Source: Candidatus Latescibacterota bacterium
GTDB taxonomy: Bacteria > JAAXHH01
Direction of reading: 5' to 3'
Assembly (NCBI GenBank): GCA_022823465.1
Contig: JAJEHX010000005.1
Coordinates: 124,001-188,000 of the forward strand
DNA: 64,000 bases
The position numbers and the translations under genes were made by a program. The notes beneath the pieces are model-generated. The model was not told where the DNA came from and did no database searches. It was given only the letters and a program-made list of their open reading frames with translations. This document shows positions 35,870-44,807 of the stretch, piece after piece. The first letter of the stretch is position 1. Every line of letters begins with the position of its first letter.

Positions 35870-37333
35870 TCAATCCCCGCCTGAGTCCAGTGGATAGAGT
35901 TTCCTGCCCAGCCGATGGTAGGTCAATGTATCCATATCATGTACGCTCGGCTCCGAGACCACATGTATGGCGCCCGCCCAGGGTTCGAATCCGGCCCGGA
36001 AATGGGCGGACGACTTGACGCCGATATAGCGCATTTCCCGGGGGTCGAGGCCGAGAGATTCCGAAAAGGCGGTGTCGAAAGGCTGCTCGCGATCGTTCAC
36101 GAGGATGACGTGCACGCCCTCCTGCCGGATATGGGCGGAGGGCCCCATTTTCCCTTCGAGACCGGCAAGCATGGGGCCGTGGTAACGGAACCTTCCGTCG
36201 GAGAGAGCCAGGACTTCGGCCGTCATGGTCACCGGCTCGCCCTGGATGGGCGTGGATTTTCCCCCGACGTCCAGCGTGATCGTGGCGCCTACCCCGGCGT
36301 CCATGCATTGTTCCACCGCCTCCGGATCGACGATGTACAGGACGCAGGCGTCTTCGAGACCGGCTTCGATGAACGTCCGCAGCATAGCGGTGCTGTCGCC
36401 CGGAGAACCGCCGCCCGTGTTGTCGTTGCGGTCCGCCAGCACGGCGGGGAACAGGCCTTCTTCATGGACCCGGTCCAGGGTTTCCTTCGTCGACGGCATG
36501 GGGAAGTGCCAGTCGGCGCGCCGGTCGTACAGGTATGCGCCCAGTTCGTCGGCATACTGCTGGGCCATCTCCTGGTCGTCGTCCGTCACGATGTATACCG
36601 ACGCGCCCATGTGGGGTATGTCGGCGAGGGGAAAGCAGGTGGCGATCGATCCGCAGACGACGCCGGACCTCGATTCGATTTCATGGAGGTAGGCGATCGC
36701 CTCCTTCATGGGCGAATGAGCCGTCACCTGGTTCATGCCCCAGGCCATCGGGATCTGATGCAGCGCCATGGCGGGCCGGAGTCCTTCCCTCAGGATCCGG
36801 ACGAGCACGTCGGCGCATTCCCGCCCACGGGGCGCCATGTCCACTTCGGGGTAGGACTCCCGGCCGATCAGCACGTCGGCTTTTTCGATCATCAGGGGGG
36901 TTACGTTGGAATGAATGTCCAACTGGGCGACGATGGGCAGGTCCCCCACGAGGTCCCGCACGGCGGTGAGGATATATCCCTCGCCGTCGTCGATGCCTTC
37001 GGCGACCATGGCCCCGTGCAGTTCGAGTAGCACCCCGTCTATGGTACCAGCCTTTCGGAAACCGTCCAGCATCTCGTCGAGTATTTCATCGAAGAGCGCG
37101 CGAGGCGTGGGACCGCTTGGATGGGGTTCGGCCACGATGGTGGGGATCAGTTCGAAACCGTGTACTTCCGCGCCATCGATGAAACCGCCCGTGGGCTTGT
37201 TCGCGCCCCGGAAAGCCTTGAGGATCTCGCCGCCGCGAAGGTCTCCGTACCGTTCCTGGTAATTCCTCCGGGTGGTTTCCACAGTCGTGAACGTGCTCGT
37301 CTCGTGGGCGATGATCCCGGTTACAATGCGCAT
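35870..37333 (-). CDS. M81 family metallopeptidase-like protein (MlrC), second copy
   Basis: 487-residue MlrC-family protein: RIVTGIIAHETSTFTTVET, LELHGAMVAEGIDDGEGY, AQLDIHSNVTPLM, ESYPEVDMAPRG in the N-terminal half, and DRNDNTGGGSPGDS in the C-terminal MlrC half. It differs clearly from the copy at 7854-9305, so it is an older paralogue. It probably hydrolyses amide-type bonds with a divalent metal; substrate unknown. GGAG lies about 10 nt before the ATG. It follows DUF423 on the same strand, at the edge of the catabolic-type gene group that runs to 45938. Confidence 0.87.
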   Translation of the reverse strand: MRIVTGIIAHETSTFTTVETTRRNYQERYGDLRGGEILKAFRGANKPTGGFIDGAEVHGFELIPTIVAEPHPSGPTPRALFDEILDEMLDGFRKAGTIDGVLLELHGAMVAEGIDDGEGYILTAVRDLVGDLPIVAQLDIHSNVTPLMIEKADVLIGRESYPEVDMAPRGRECADVLVRILREGLRPAMALHQIPMAWGMNQVTAHSPMKEAIAYLHEIESRSGVVCGSIATCFPLADIPHMGASVYIVTDDDQEMAQQYADELGAYLYDRRADWHFPMPSTKETLDRVHEEGLFPAVLADRNDNTGGGSPGDSTAMLRTFIEAGLEDACVLYIVDPEAVEQCMDAGVGATITLDVGGKSTPIQGEPVTMTAEVLALSDGRFRYHGPMLAGLEGKMGPSAHIRQEGVHVILVNDREQPFDTAFSESLGLDPREMRYIGVKSSAHFRAGFEPWAGAIHVVSEPSVHDMDTLTYHRLGRKLYPLDSGGD

Positions 37334-37349
37334 TGTCGTCCGCTCCGTT

Positions 37350-37718
37350 TCAGGCCCGGTAAATCCCGTAGACCAGGAGAAGCCAGCCGATGATGAAGGC
37401 CACGCCGCCCAGCGGGGTCACTGCGCCGAGCCACCGGACGCCCGTGAGGCTAAGCACGTACAGGCTGCCGGAAAACAGCACGGTGCCCGCGATGAACGAC
37501 CACCCCGCCGCGGGAGGGATGGATTCCGGCCAGCGCGTAACCGCCCAGGCCGCGAAAAGCAGACCGAAGGCGTGATACATCTGGTACCGGACGGCGGTTT
37601 CGAAGACCTCCAGCATCTCGGGAGGCAGCCGGTCCCTCAACCCGTGGGCGCCGAAGGCTCCGGCGATCACGCCCAGAAGCGCCGAGACGCCTCCTGCTAT
37701 GGCAAAGAGTTTGTCCAT
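37350..37718 (-). CDS. DUF423 family small membrane protein
   Basis: 122 residues, four hydrophobic helices. The N-terminal GGVSALLGVIAGAFGAHGLRD is the DUF423 hallmark, followed by YQMYHAFGLLF and TPLGGVAFIIGWLLL. The start at 37718 has GAGG just upstream. The family is widespread and uncharacterised. It lies between the SDR and M81 genes, 51 nt from the former's stop. Confidence 0.9.
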   Translation of the reverse strand: MDKLFAIAGGVSALLGVIAGAFGAHGLRDRLPPEMLEVFETAVRYQMYHAFGLLFAAWAVTRWPESIPPAAGWSFIAGTVLFSGSLYVLSLTGVRWLGAVTPLGGVAFIIGWLLLVYGIYRA

Positions 37719-37769
37719 GGATGCCTCGCAAAACACCTTGAAGAAGAGCGCTTCGAGCCGCCCCGCTCC

Positions 37770-38546
37770 TTACCAGATCGGCGCGAGCCAGCCGCCGTCC
37801 ACGGGGAGCGTCGCTCCGGTTATCCACTCCGCGTCATCCGATGCGAAAAACACGCAGGCCCGGCCGATGTCCTTCGGCAGGCCCAGCCGGGGCAGAGGCG
37901 TCTTTTCCGCCGCTTCGGCGATCTGGGCCTCGGTCAGGTAATCCTGGATGGGCGTTTCGATGTAGCCCGGGCAGATCGTATTGGCCGTGATGCCGTGGGA
38001 AGCCAGTTCCACCGCGGTATCCCGGGTAAGATTGACGACACCGGCCTTGGCCGGCGCGTACGCCGGGCCCCCGCCGCCGTGGAATGCATGCACGGAAGCG
38101 ATATTGATGATCCGGCCCGCGCGGGACTGCTTGAGGTGAGGCACGGCCGCGCGCGTGGTCAGAAACAGGGCCCGCAGGTTGATGCCCATGACGCGGTCCC
38201 ACTCCTCCACCGACAGCGTCTGGCTGTCCCCCAGGGCAAAAACACCCGCGTTGTTGACCAGGATATCCAGGCCGCCGAAAGTCTCCAGCGTCCGGTCGAC
38301 CAGCCGGTTGACGGCCGCTTCGTCCGACACGTCGGTCTTTACGAAAAGCCCATCCGCCCCCATCGCGTTCAATGCTTCCACGGTAGGCGCGGTCACGTCC
38401 CGGTCGTGGTACTTGCCCGGCCTGGGCCGCTCGACGAGGTCGCAGACCACGACGCGCGCCCCTTCCCCGGCCAGTTCGATGGATATACCCCGACCTATAC
38501 CGGAACTGCCGCCCGTGACGATAGCGACCCGATCTTTGAGTTTCAA
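37770..38546 (-). CDS. short-chain dehydrogenase/reductase (SDR)
   Basis: 258-residue classical SDR. Cofactor motif TGGSSGIGRG at about 11-20, NNAG at about 94-97, catalytic Ser in NIASVHAFHGGGG, Y-x3-K as YAPAK, and PGYIETP. It ends in GATLPVDGGW. The start is TTG at 38546 with AGAGGA 6 nt upstream, and a good promoter lies about 50 nt further up. It oxidises or reduces an alcohol/ketone, probably of a sugar or small acid. It is divergent from the enolase-superfamily gene, so both may belong to one pathway. Confidence 0.92.
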   Translation of the reverse strand: MKLKDRVAIVTGGSSGIGRGISIELAGEGARVVVCDLVERPRPGKYHDRDVTAPTVEALNAMGADGLFVKTDVSDEAAVNRLVDRTLETFGGLDILVNNAGVFALGDSQTLSVEEWDRVMGINLRALFLTTRAAVPHLKQSRAGRIINIASVHAFHGGGGPAYAPAKAGVVNLTRDTAVELASHGITANTICPGYIETPIQDYLTEAQIAEAAEKTPLPRLGLPKDIGRACVFFASDDAEWITGATLPVDGGWLAPIW

Positions 38547-38596
38547 GATGTCCTCTGCGTTTTCTTGATAAGCGATCCGGAAGTAGTCCTGAATGG

Positions 38597-38625
38597 ATTA
38601 TAACCAGATCGAAAAAACGAGGCAA
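38597..38625 (-). promoter_or_regulatory. sigma70-type promoter of the SDR gene
   Basis: On the minus strand TTGCCT (38625-38620) and a perfect TATAAT (38602-38597) are spaced by 17 nt. The -10 is about 50 nt upstream of the SDR start codon. Confidence 0.6.
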
Positions 38626-38630
38626 GGCAA

Positions 38631-38655
38631 GTGTTTATAAACGCGTGTTTATAAA
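38631..38655. repeat. paired GTGTTTATAAA direct repeats in the divergent promoter region
   Basis: Copies at 38631-38641 and 38645-38655 are perfect 11-mers 14 nt apart, in the AT-rich gap between the divergent SDR and enolase-superfamily genes, just upstream of the SDR -35. Spacing near 1.4 helical turns suggests possible operator sites. Confidence 0.6.
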
Positions 38656-38744
38656 TGGATTGCATTTTTCAGAACCGGCCATAGTTATATAGTTTCCCAC
38701 GCCGTCCAGTCCCATGTGTCCCATACTCATCGCAGGAGGATTCC

Positions 38745-40004
38745 ATGAAGATCACGCACGCCGAACGAACAGCCCTCAACGTGCCCTTCTACGCCCCGCA
38801 CGTCGATCACGCCATGGCCCGGGCGAACACCCACAACGAGCGTGTGTGGGCCTATCGGCTCGAGACCGACAACGGGCTGGTCAGCATCACCGACGGCCAC
38901 GGCCCCTCGGATACCGCCGGGCTGATCGGCAAGGACCCCTGGACCATCATGTGGGACGACGATATCGGCTTCGGCCCTCAGATCGCCGTCTTCGACCTGT
39001 GCGGGAAGGACGCCGGCGTGCCCGTGCATGCCCTGCTGAGCAACAAGCTGCGGGACCGCTGCCCCCTTTCGTGGTGGGACATCGACATGGCGCCCGGGGA
39101 CTGGGTCAAGGAGGCGGAGGAGTCCCTTCGCCGGGGCTACACGTCCTTCAAGATGAAGGCGCGGCCCTGGCGCGACATCATCGCCCAGATCGACGCGGTG
39201 AGCGAGGTCGTCCCGGCCGACTACCGGTTCGACGTGGACTTCAACGGGTTTCTGCTCACCCAGGCGAAAGCGGAACAGATACTGACGCAACTCGATCAGC
39301 GGGTGAACGTGGGCATGTACGAAAGCCCCTTCTACCTGCGTAAGGACCTCAAGGGTGCGCAGATGCTCCGGGAACGCGTTCAGAAACCCATCGTGGAACA
39401 TTTTGGGGACGACGTGTGGCAGTCGGAGGTCAGCGACGGATTCGTGATCGGCGGCGGCGCATCGGGGACGATGCGGCAGGGCATCATGGCGGCCGCCTTG
39501 AACAAGCCCTTCTGGCTCCAGATGGTGGGCGCCGGCTTTACCACCACTTTCGCGGCGCACATCGGTTCCGTGCTCTCCCACGCCCAGCTTCCCTATATCA
39601 CCTGCCACGAACTCTGGAAAACCGACCTGCTTACCGAACGCATCCAGGTTGTGGACGGGTACATGGAAGTCCCGGACAAACCGGGTCTCGGCGTGGAAGC
39701 AGACGAGAAGGCCATCGAAACATACGCCGTGGACGACGACGAACCCACGGCGGTGCAGCGGTACCGGAGCAAGAAGCGTATCCTCCGCGTGGTCTGGCCC
39801 GGTCTCGCCGGCAAAGAGCGCGTCTGGGAGTTCACCGACGAGAGCATCTACCAGCCCGAATTCTACAAGGGCAACCTCCCCGGATTCGAAGCGGGCGTGC
39901 ATCTCGAAGTGATCGAAGACGACCACAGCGCCGCCTTCGACAAGCGGCATTCGGAACTGGCACGGCGGGAGGCCGCCGTGGCCCGGGCGCCCAAAGGAAT
40001 CTAG
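38745..40004 (+). CDS. enolase-superfamily (mandelate racemase/muconate lactonizing-like) enzyme
   Basis: 419 residues. Strong AGGAGG (38734-38739) before the ATG. N-terminal capping domain about 1-105, then a TIM-barrel with the lysine pair in SFKMKARPW, an acidic metal-site motif in FDVDFNGF, and YESPFYL. The third metal-site region (about 230, GDDVWQSEVSDGFVIGG) is less canonical. The family removes a proton next to a carboxylate, as sugar-acid dehydratases do; the lysines point to a K-x-K general base. The specific reaction is unknown. It is divergent from an SDR gene and its stop shares CTAG with the convergent ceramidase-like gene. Confidence 0.85.
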   Translation: MKITHAERTALNVPFYAPHVDHAMARANTHNERVWAYRLETDNGLVSITDGHGPSDTAGLIGKDPWTIMWDDDIGFGPQIAVFDLCGKDAGVPVHALLSNKLRDRCPLSWWDIDMAPGDWVKEAEESLRRGYTSFKMKARPWRDIIAQIDAVSEVVPADYRFDVDFNGFLLTQAKAEQILTQLDQRVNVGMYESPFYLRKDLKGAQMLRERVQKPIVEHFGDDVWQSEVSDGFVIGGGASGTMRQGIMAAALNKPFWLQMVGAGFTTTFAAHIGSVLSHAQLPYITCHELWKTDLLTERIQVVDGYMEVPDKPGLGVEADEKAIETYAVDDDEPTAVQRYRSKKRILRVVWPGLAGKERVWEFTDESIYQPEFYKGNLPGFEAGVHLEVIEDDHSAAFDKRHSELARREAAVARAPKGI

Positions 40005-41281
40005 TAGTTATCGGGGGGACGTCTGTACGTTTCAGGAATCACCCGCTGGACCCCTGCGATGACGCGTTCTTCGACTTCGCTCGAGAAGCGATTGGGCAGT
40101 CCGAAGTACACCGTCGCGTCACCGGCTTCGTATCCTCCCTCCTTCCAGATCCTCCGGGAGGGTATGTAGCCGGGGAAGTCGTTGGCGTAGGCGCCTATCC
40201 ATAGTCTTGCGGGATCGTACATGCGCCGCAGCCTGCAGGCGTAGTCCGCGACGACCTCGCCGGCCAGGAAGACGATGGCGAGGTCGTTCCCGAACGACCA
40301 GCCCTGGACCGGGTAACTCAGTGCTTCCGGTACATCCTCGCCGCGGTCCATACGCGCGACCCACTGACTGGCATGATATCCGGCGGGATCTTGTTCCATT
40401 GCCGTCTCCCGCCATGCCTCGCGCGAGGGCAAGGCGTCGTAGGGCAGCGAGGGGTGGACCAGCCGGCAGCGGATGCGTTCCGACAGGGGACGGCCGGGTA
40501 TCGTGAGCAGGCGTTCCACTTCCCGGGCGATATCCCCGCCGTGACGACGGGAAAAGGAAAGTCCCGTGCGTGGAAAGGGATTCGCGTTGGCGGCGCACCC
40601 GATGGTGACCAGGGCAACGGCGCCGGGGTGGTTTCGCCTGATCGATTCGGCCGCGAATCCCGCCCAGTCGCCGCACATGAAGTTGTCCGCCGGGCCGAAG
40701 GTCGTGCAGTGGCAGGCATAACTTACCCAGACCGCGCTCAGGTTCCCGTCGGCATCTTCGGCCCGAATCATGGGCATCACGTGATCCACGGGTCCGATCT
40801 GCGCGCGGCGGTTCACCGCGAACCCGGCGTGCCCCTCGCTATAGCTCAACCGGGCCGGTTCCCGGTTCGACAGTGCCTGCAACCCCACTTCCACCAGCCG
40901 TTCCGATACCTCTTCAGTATAGCGGTCGATATGCCGCTGATGCGCGGCCGGGATGTCCGTACTGAACAGCATGGGGGCCGCACCGGACAGCATGGGCGCG
41001 TTGTGGGTATGGGTATAGCACAGGACGATCCGTTCCCGGGATACGCCTGCTTTTCTGCCCAGTTCCCGCGCGACGAACTCCGTCATGGATTCCGTCACGC
41101 CGGTGTTCTCCAGGGCCAGCATCACAACCGGCTGTTCCGCGCCAATGGCCAGGGCCCGGGCATACAGGGGCGACTTGACTTTTGACGTTTCTTCCCTGCG
41201 TGCGCCATATCCGCTCAGGCGGACCGGGTAGTCCGGAGTCATGTCGACTTCAGCCACGCCGGCCAAAACCAGTTCGCTCAT
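40001..41281 (-). CDS. neutral/alkaline ceramidase N-terminal-domain-like protein
   Basis: 426 residues resembling the N-terminal domain of neutral/alkaline non-lysosomal ceramidases: GVAEVDMTPDYPVRLSGYG, ENTGVTESM, the zinc-site motif CYTHTHNAP, VSYACHCTTFGP, and GCAANANPFPRTG. No signal peptide and no C-terminal immunoglobulin-like domain are seen, so it is probably cytoplasmic and may hydrolyse another amide than ceramide. GGAG precedes the ATG. Encoded 36 nt after the DUF6785 membrane protein and likely co-transcribed with it. Confidence 0.85.
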   Translation of the reverse strand: MSELVLAGVAEVDMTPDYPVRLSGYGARREETSKVKSPLYARALAIGAEQPVVMLALENTGVTESMTEFVARELGRKAGVSRERIVLCYTHTHNAPMLSGAAPMLFSTDIPAAHQRHIDRYTEEVSERLVEVGLQALSNREPARLSYSEGHAGFAVNRRAQIGPVDHVMPMIRAEDADGNLSAVWVSYACHCTTFGPADNFMCGDWAGFAAESIRRNHPGAVALVTIGCAANANPFPRTGLSFSRRHGGDIAREVERLLTIPGRPLSERIRCRLVHPSLPYDALPSREAWRETAMEQDPAGYHASQWVARMDRGEDVPEALSYPVQGWSFGNDLAIVFLAGEVVADYACRLRRMYDPARLWIGAYANDFPGYIPSRRIWKEGGYEAGDATVYFGLPNRFSSEVEERVIAGVQRVIPETYRRPPDNY

Positions 41282-41317
41282 CCCTGCTCCCTGTTTCCGT
41301 ATTCATGAACGCGCACG

Positions 41318-43174
41318 TTAATACCACTCCGTCCTGTGGGGCGTCCCGGGGAAGAAGACCGCGTCGACCGCCAGGGACAGGCCGACGCCCATGAGAAAGC
41401 CGAGGATGACTCCCGTGAAAAAAGGTTGCGCGGAGCGATACATCCGCACGCCGCCGATGCGAATCAAAACAATCTGCAGGAGCCATGCGAGGAAAATCGG
41501 CAGAAACGCGTTGCGGACAACGCCGCCCACGTCCCCGATAGCCATGCCGACCGGGTGAAAGGGCCACCAGGTGAAAAAGGCCCTGCCGGCGATGACCAGG
41601 CCGTTGATCAGCATGCCGGACAGCAGGAACAGGGCTTCCAGGGCGCCAATCTGAGACGCGTTCGTCGCCCAGACGATGGTGCGTCCGAAGAAGAACGTGC
41701 CTAACCCTCCGGGCTGGGTATACAGGTTGTTGGCGCCCACGGTATGGGCGGAATGGACCAGGGAGACGATAGAAAGGACGGCGCTGACGCCGATCGCCAC
41801 GCAGATCCACCCGAACAACCCCCGGCCGCGGCCCCCCATCCGGCTCTTCAGCCAGGCGATGTGAGAGAATCCGACCATGGTGAACGTCCGCCAGTTCCGC
41901 GCGAATCCGTTGGCCATGCCCAGTACGTTGATGTCGCGCATGGACAGGGAAGCCGTTCCGATCAGGCCGACCGTGAAGTAATTGGGCTTTACCGTGAGTT
42001 CCGCCATGACCAGTCCCGATTCAGCGACCACCCGGGCCAGCACCAGGTAGAAAGTGAACATGACGACGAGAAAGAGCATGCCCACGAATATTGAAAGCCC
42101 GGCGCTGTACAGCCACAGTACCGCGAAGACCGATCCGCCCGCGAGGCCGAGAAGCGCCCAACGATAAGAGAACAGCTCCTGCGCCTCGGCCTCGTCCCGG
42201 ACGGGCCGCCAGGCCGTGCGCCATACCGATGCCAGGTGGCGCCGCGCGGTCCAGACCAGCCAGGCCGCAAAGACGATCACACCGCCCATGTACTGCATGC
42301 CGGTGAGTCCGCCCTGTACCACGCTGCCACCCGTCGAGAACATGCCCAGCCGGCTGAGCAGACCCTGTTCCAGTACGCCGAACAACTGGAAGAACCAGAG
42401 ACTGAAGAGGATCTCCGCGGGCGCAAAGTAGGCGAAGGAAAGCGCATAGAGATTCAGGTACAGCGGAATACCCGGAAAGTAGGGCGCGATTTCCAGGGTG
42501 ACCCGCGCGTCCGGATGAATGGGCAGCAGGGGCAGTGCGCCCCAGTAGGCCGCGCAATTCCAGGCCATGGCGGAAAAGGAAAGGACGAGACCTGCCTGAA
42601 AGAGGCGATTGCGGAAGAGGCCCGGGCTCTCCCGGCCTCGATCCGCTTCGGATTCCCCGGTGAGCCGCAGGGCCGCCTCCGCCATGGGGAATCGCAGGCG
42701 TTCGTGTTCCATCCACTGCCTGCGGAAAATCACCACGATGCAGGCGCCGATCAGCAGGAGTGCGGCGAAGAGGCACAGCCACCAGAAAACAGGGGTCATC
42801 CAGACCGACCAGGGGATCTGCTGCCCGGGCTGGAGGCCTTCGTGAAATCTCCGGGCCGATTCGTAATCGCTCAGGTAGACCCAGTTGGGCAGATGGGGCA
42901 GGATCAGTTCATCCCACCGGTTTTCCGGCGAGGCGAAGTAGGCGGGCGCCGCGATGGCGGAGACCATGTACCGGGTGACGCCCAGGTCGGGCATCATGGA
43001 CGCCGCCCAGCCCATGGCGAATACCGTGAGCAGTTCGGTTCGGGTCAATGCCCGTTCCGGACAGCAGGCCCGGCAGATCAGGTTGGGGAATAGAACGAGG
43101 GCGAGGAAGGGAACCAGGAAGCCGGAAGGCAGGTGGGCGAACAGCATGAAGTCGTAACCGCCCCGATCGGCCAT
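41318..43174 (-). CDS. DUF6785-type multi-helix membrane protein (start uncertain)
   Basis: 618 residues from the first ATG, with more than ten hydrophobic helices and signature-like stretches YMVSAIAAPAYFASPENRW, HLPNWVYLSD, and NYFTVGLIGTASLSMRDINVLGMANGFARNWRTF. I recognise the DUF6785/DUF6784 pattern, presumed transporters of the oligopeptide-transporter type; substrate unknown. The frame is open upstream of 43174 and encodes a further helix (LRAAAIGLLLSGVIGFG) that relatives have at their N terminus, yet no ATG, GTG or TTG occurs there before it enters the preceding gene. The true start is probably upstream and non-standard, or has been altered by the 9-bp repeats there. Confidence 0.75.
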   Translation of the reverse strand: MADRGGYDFMLFAHLPSGFLVPFLALVLFPNLICRACCPERALTRTELLTVFAMGWAASMMPDLGVTRYMVSAIAAPAYFASPENRWDELILPHLPNWVYLSDYESARRFHEGLQPGQQIPWSVWMTPVFWWLCLFAALLLIGACIVVIFRRQWMEHERLRFPMAEAALRLTGESEADRGRESPGLFRNRLFQAGLVLSFSAMAWNCAAYWGALPLLPIHPDARVTLEIAPYFPGIPLYLNLYALSFAYFAPAEILFSLWFFQLFGVLEQGLLSRLGMFSTGGSVVQGGLTGMQYMGGVIVFAAWLVWTARRHLASVWRTAWRPVRDEAEAQELFSYRWALLGLAGGSVFAVLWLYSAGLSIFVGMLFLVVMFTFYLVLARVVAESGLVMAELTVKPNYFTVGLIGTASLSMRDINVLGMANGFARNWRTFTMVGFSHIAWLKSRMGGRGRGLFGWICVAIGVSAVLSIVSLVHSAHTVGANNLYTQPGGLGTFFFGRTIVWATNASQIGALEALFLLSGMLINGLVIAGRAFFTWWPFHPVGMAIGDVGGVVRNAFLPIFLAWLLQIVLIRIGGVRMYRSAQPFFTGVILGFLMGVGLSLAVDAVFFPGTPHRTEWY

Positions 43175-43245
43175 GTACTGCGTGCCGAACCCGATGACGC
43201 CCGACAGGAGGAGGCCGATTGCGGCCGCCCTGAGCGTTACGGCTT

Positions 43246-43281
43246 GGCGGTCCGGGCGGTCCGGGCGGTCCGGGCGGGCCG
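43246..43281. repeat. four 9-bp tandem units upstream of the DUF6785 gene
   Basis: GGCGGTCCG at 43246-43254, 43255-43263 and 43264-43272, then GGCGGGCCG at 43273-43281. The array begins 14 nt after the stop of the Old Yellow Enzyme homologue. Read in the DUF6785 frame it encodes repeated Asp-Arg-Pro. Confidence 0.92.
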
Positions 43282-43295
43282 CGGAATCGCTGTTG

Positions 43296-44735
43296 CTAGG
43301 GCTCAGGTGCCGTATCCAGCATCTCCTTGTAGATGTCCGCGTAGATCTTGTCCCGAGGCACGCATCCCACGGCGAACTGGCCGAGTTCGTTGTGCTTGCC
43401 GCGCATCAGGGCCGTGCAGTAGCTGACGGTGATACAGCTCTTCTTCCGGATCATTTCGCCGTGCTCGGCCACGTCCTTCGCGAAATCGGGATAGGCCAGC
43501 GCGCCCCGGCCCGATCCCATGATGGTCACCCGTTGATCCCGGATATTCGCCGCCCCCGCGTTGACCATGTACTTCTGCAGCCAGCTGTACCCGGTTCCCA
43601 CTATATTGAGACCGGGATGAGCCCGGCAAAGCGCGGCGGCCGCACGGAAGTGCCGTGCGACGCCGAAGAGGGGATGTTCCGGTGCATCGTAGCCGTCCAC
43701 CGGCGACCTTTCGGCGGGCCTGCCCACGTGGGGGTTGTAATAGGGGCTTCCCATGGTGGCGTTGATCATCTGTATCCCGGCTTCCCTGAGCAGGCCGATG
43801 GCGGCGATCGGTTCCGCCAGATCCTCCCTAAGCGGATCGTCCACGTCCACGCCGAAGCCGGAGAGAAAGGGGACGGGATAAGGCGAACGGGGCGTGCCCG
43901 CGCCGGTATCCGGGTCGGTGGTGTAGGGAATACCGTCGTAGACGTTCATGCGGCTGGCCAGCAGCAGTCCGTCTTTCGTCTCCTCCCGGATGCGTCCGAT
44001 CACGTTCCGGACCAGCCGCGTCCTGTTTTCGAGACTTCCGCCGTAATTGCCTTCCCGCATGCGTGCCACAAGCAATTCGGAGAGCAGGTAGCGATGGCAC
44101 TGCTTTATATCGACGAAATCGAAACCCAGCTTCCAGGCCGTGACCGCTGCTTTGACAAGCGCGTCCTCCACGCGGCCGAGTTCGGAATCGGTCAACACCG
44201 GGTAGTCCGGTGTAACGGGGATCTTGCGTTTCTTGTCCACGAGGGTGACGGGATCGGCGGCGGGATCGTGAAAGGCGATGAGTGGCTTCCGGTAACTGTA
44301 GCGGCCCGAGTGGGTCAGCTGCAGCCCGACCAGGAGATCGTCATCTCGTCCGTGGACTGCCCGGTGGGCCGACCGGGTCTGGGCGAGCAGCGCTTCGAAG
44401 GACGCGGCGTTGCCGTCGTGCAGCCAGAGTTGGCGGGTATTCGCCCGGGCTTCTTCCAGCACGGCCGTCGCTTCGCCCCATATGAGTTTCGCCCCGCCCT
44501 CGCCGAACAGACGCCAACGCCGGTACACCAGTTCATCCGGCGAACCATCCAGGTGACCGTCGCAACCTTCCATGGGGTGCACGGCCATGGAGTTCCCGAT
44601 GGTGCGGTTGCCGAACCGAACAGGCCGCCAGAGGGGATCGAGGTCCTCGGTAAGGGGGATATCGTCGTTCAAACCGAGGCGGTCGATATCCTTTTGCAGA
44701 TCATCGAGCGAACGGTAGCGAAAATGCTTCGGCAT
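43296..44735 (-). CDS. NADH:flavin oxidoreductase / Old Yellow Enzyme family protein
   Basis: 479 residues; TIM-barrel FMN domain with HPMEGCDG, QLTHSGRYS, GFDFVDIKQCHRYLLSELL and ENRTRLVRNVIGRIREE. The length ends just after the barrel, so the FAD/NADH domains of 2,4-dienoyl-CoA reductase and trimethylamine dehydrogenase are absent. A cysteine-containing tail (KSCITVSYCTALM, GCVPRDK) resembles the iron-sulfur segment of those enzymes but lacks the second cysteine of the first CxxC, so a cluster is doubtful. GGAGAG precedes ATG 44735. Substrate unknown; perhaps an enone- or amine-like compound. Confidence 0.85.
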   Translation of the reverse strand: MPKHFRYRSLDDLQKDIDRLGLNDDIPLTEDLDPLWRPVRFGNRTIGNSMAVHPMEGCDGHLDGSPDELVYRRWRLFGEGGAKLIWGEATAVLEEARANTRQLWLHDGNAASFEALLAQTRSAHRAVHGRDDDLLVGLQLTHSGRYSYRKPLIAFHDPAADPVTLVDKKRKIPVTPDYPVLTDSELGRVEDALVKAAVTAWKLGFDFVDIKQCHRYLLSELLVARMREGNYGGSLENRTRLVRNVIGRIREETKDGLLLASRMNVYDGIPYTTDPDTGAGTPRSPYPVPFLSGFGVDVDDPLREDLAEPIAAIGLLREAGIQMINATMGSPYYNPHVGRPAERSPVDGYDAPEHPLFGVARHFRAAAALCRAHPGLNIVGTGYSWLQKYMVNAGAANIRDQRVTIMGSGRGALAYPDFAKDVAEHGEMIRKKSCITVSYCTALMRGKHNELGQFAVGCVPRDKIYADIYKEMLDTAPEP

Positions 44736-44807
44736 GTACTCTCCAGTTCTACATGAAACCCGCGGCATCACGAGGAATGCGCGGGTCAGATGCCATCCGA
44801 GATAGCG

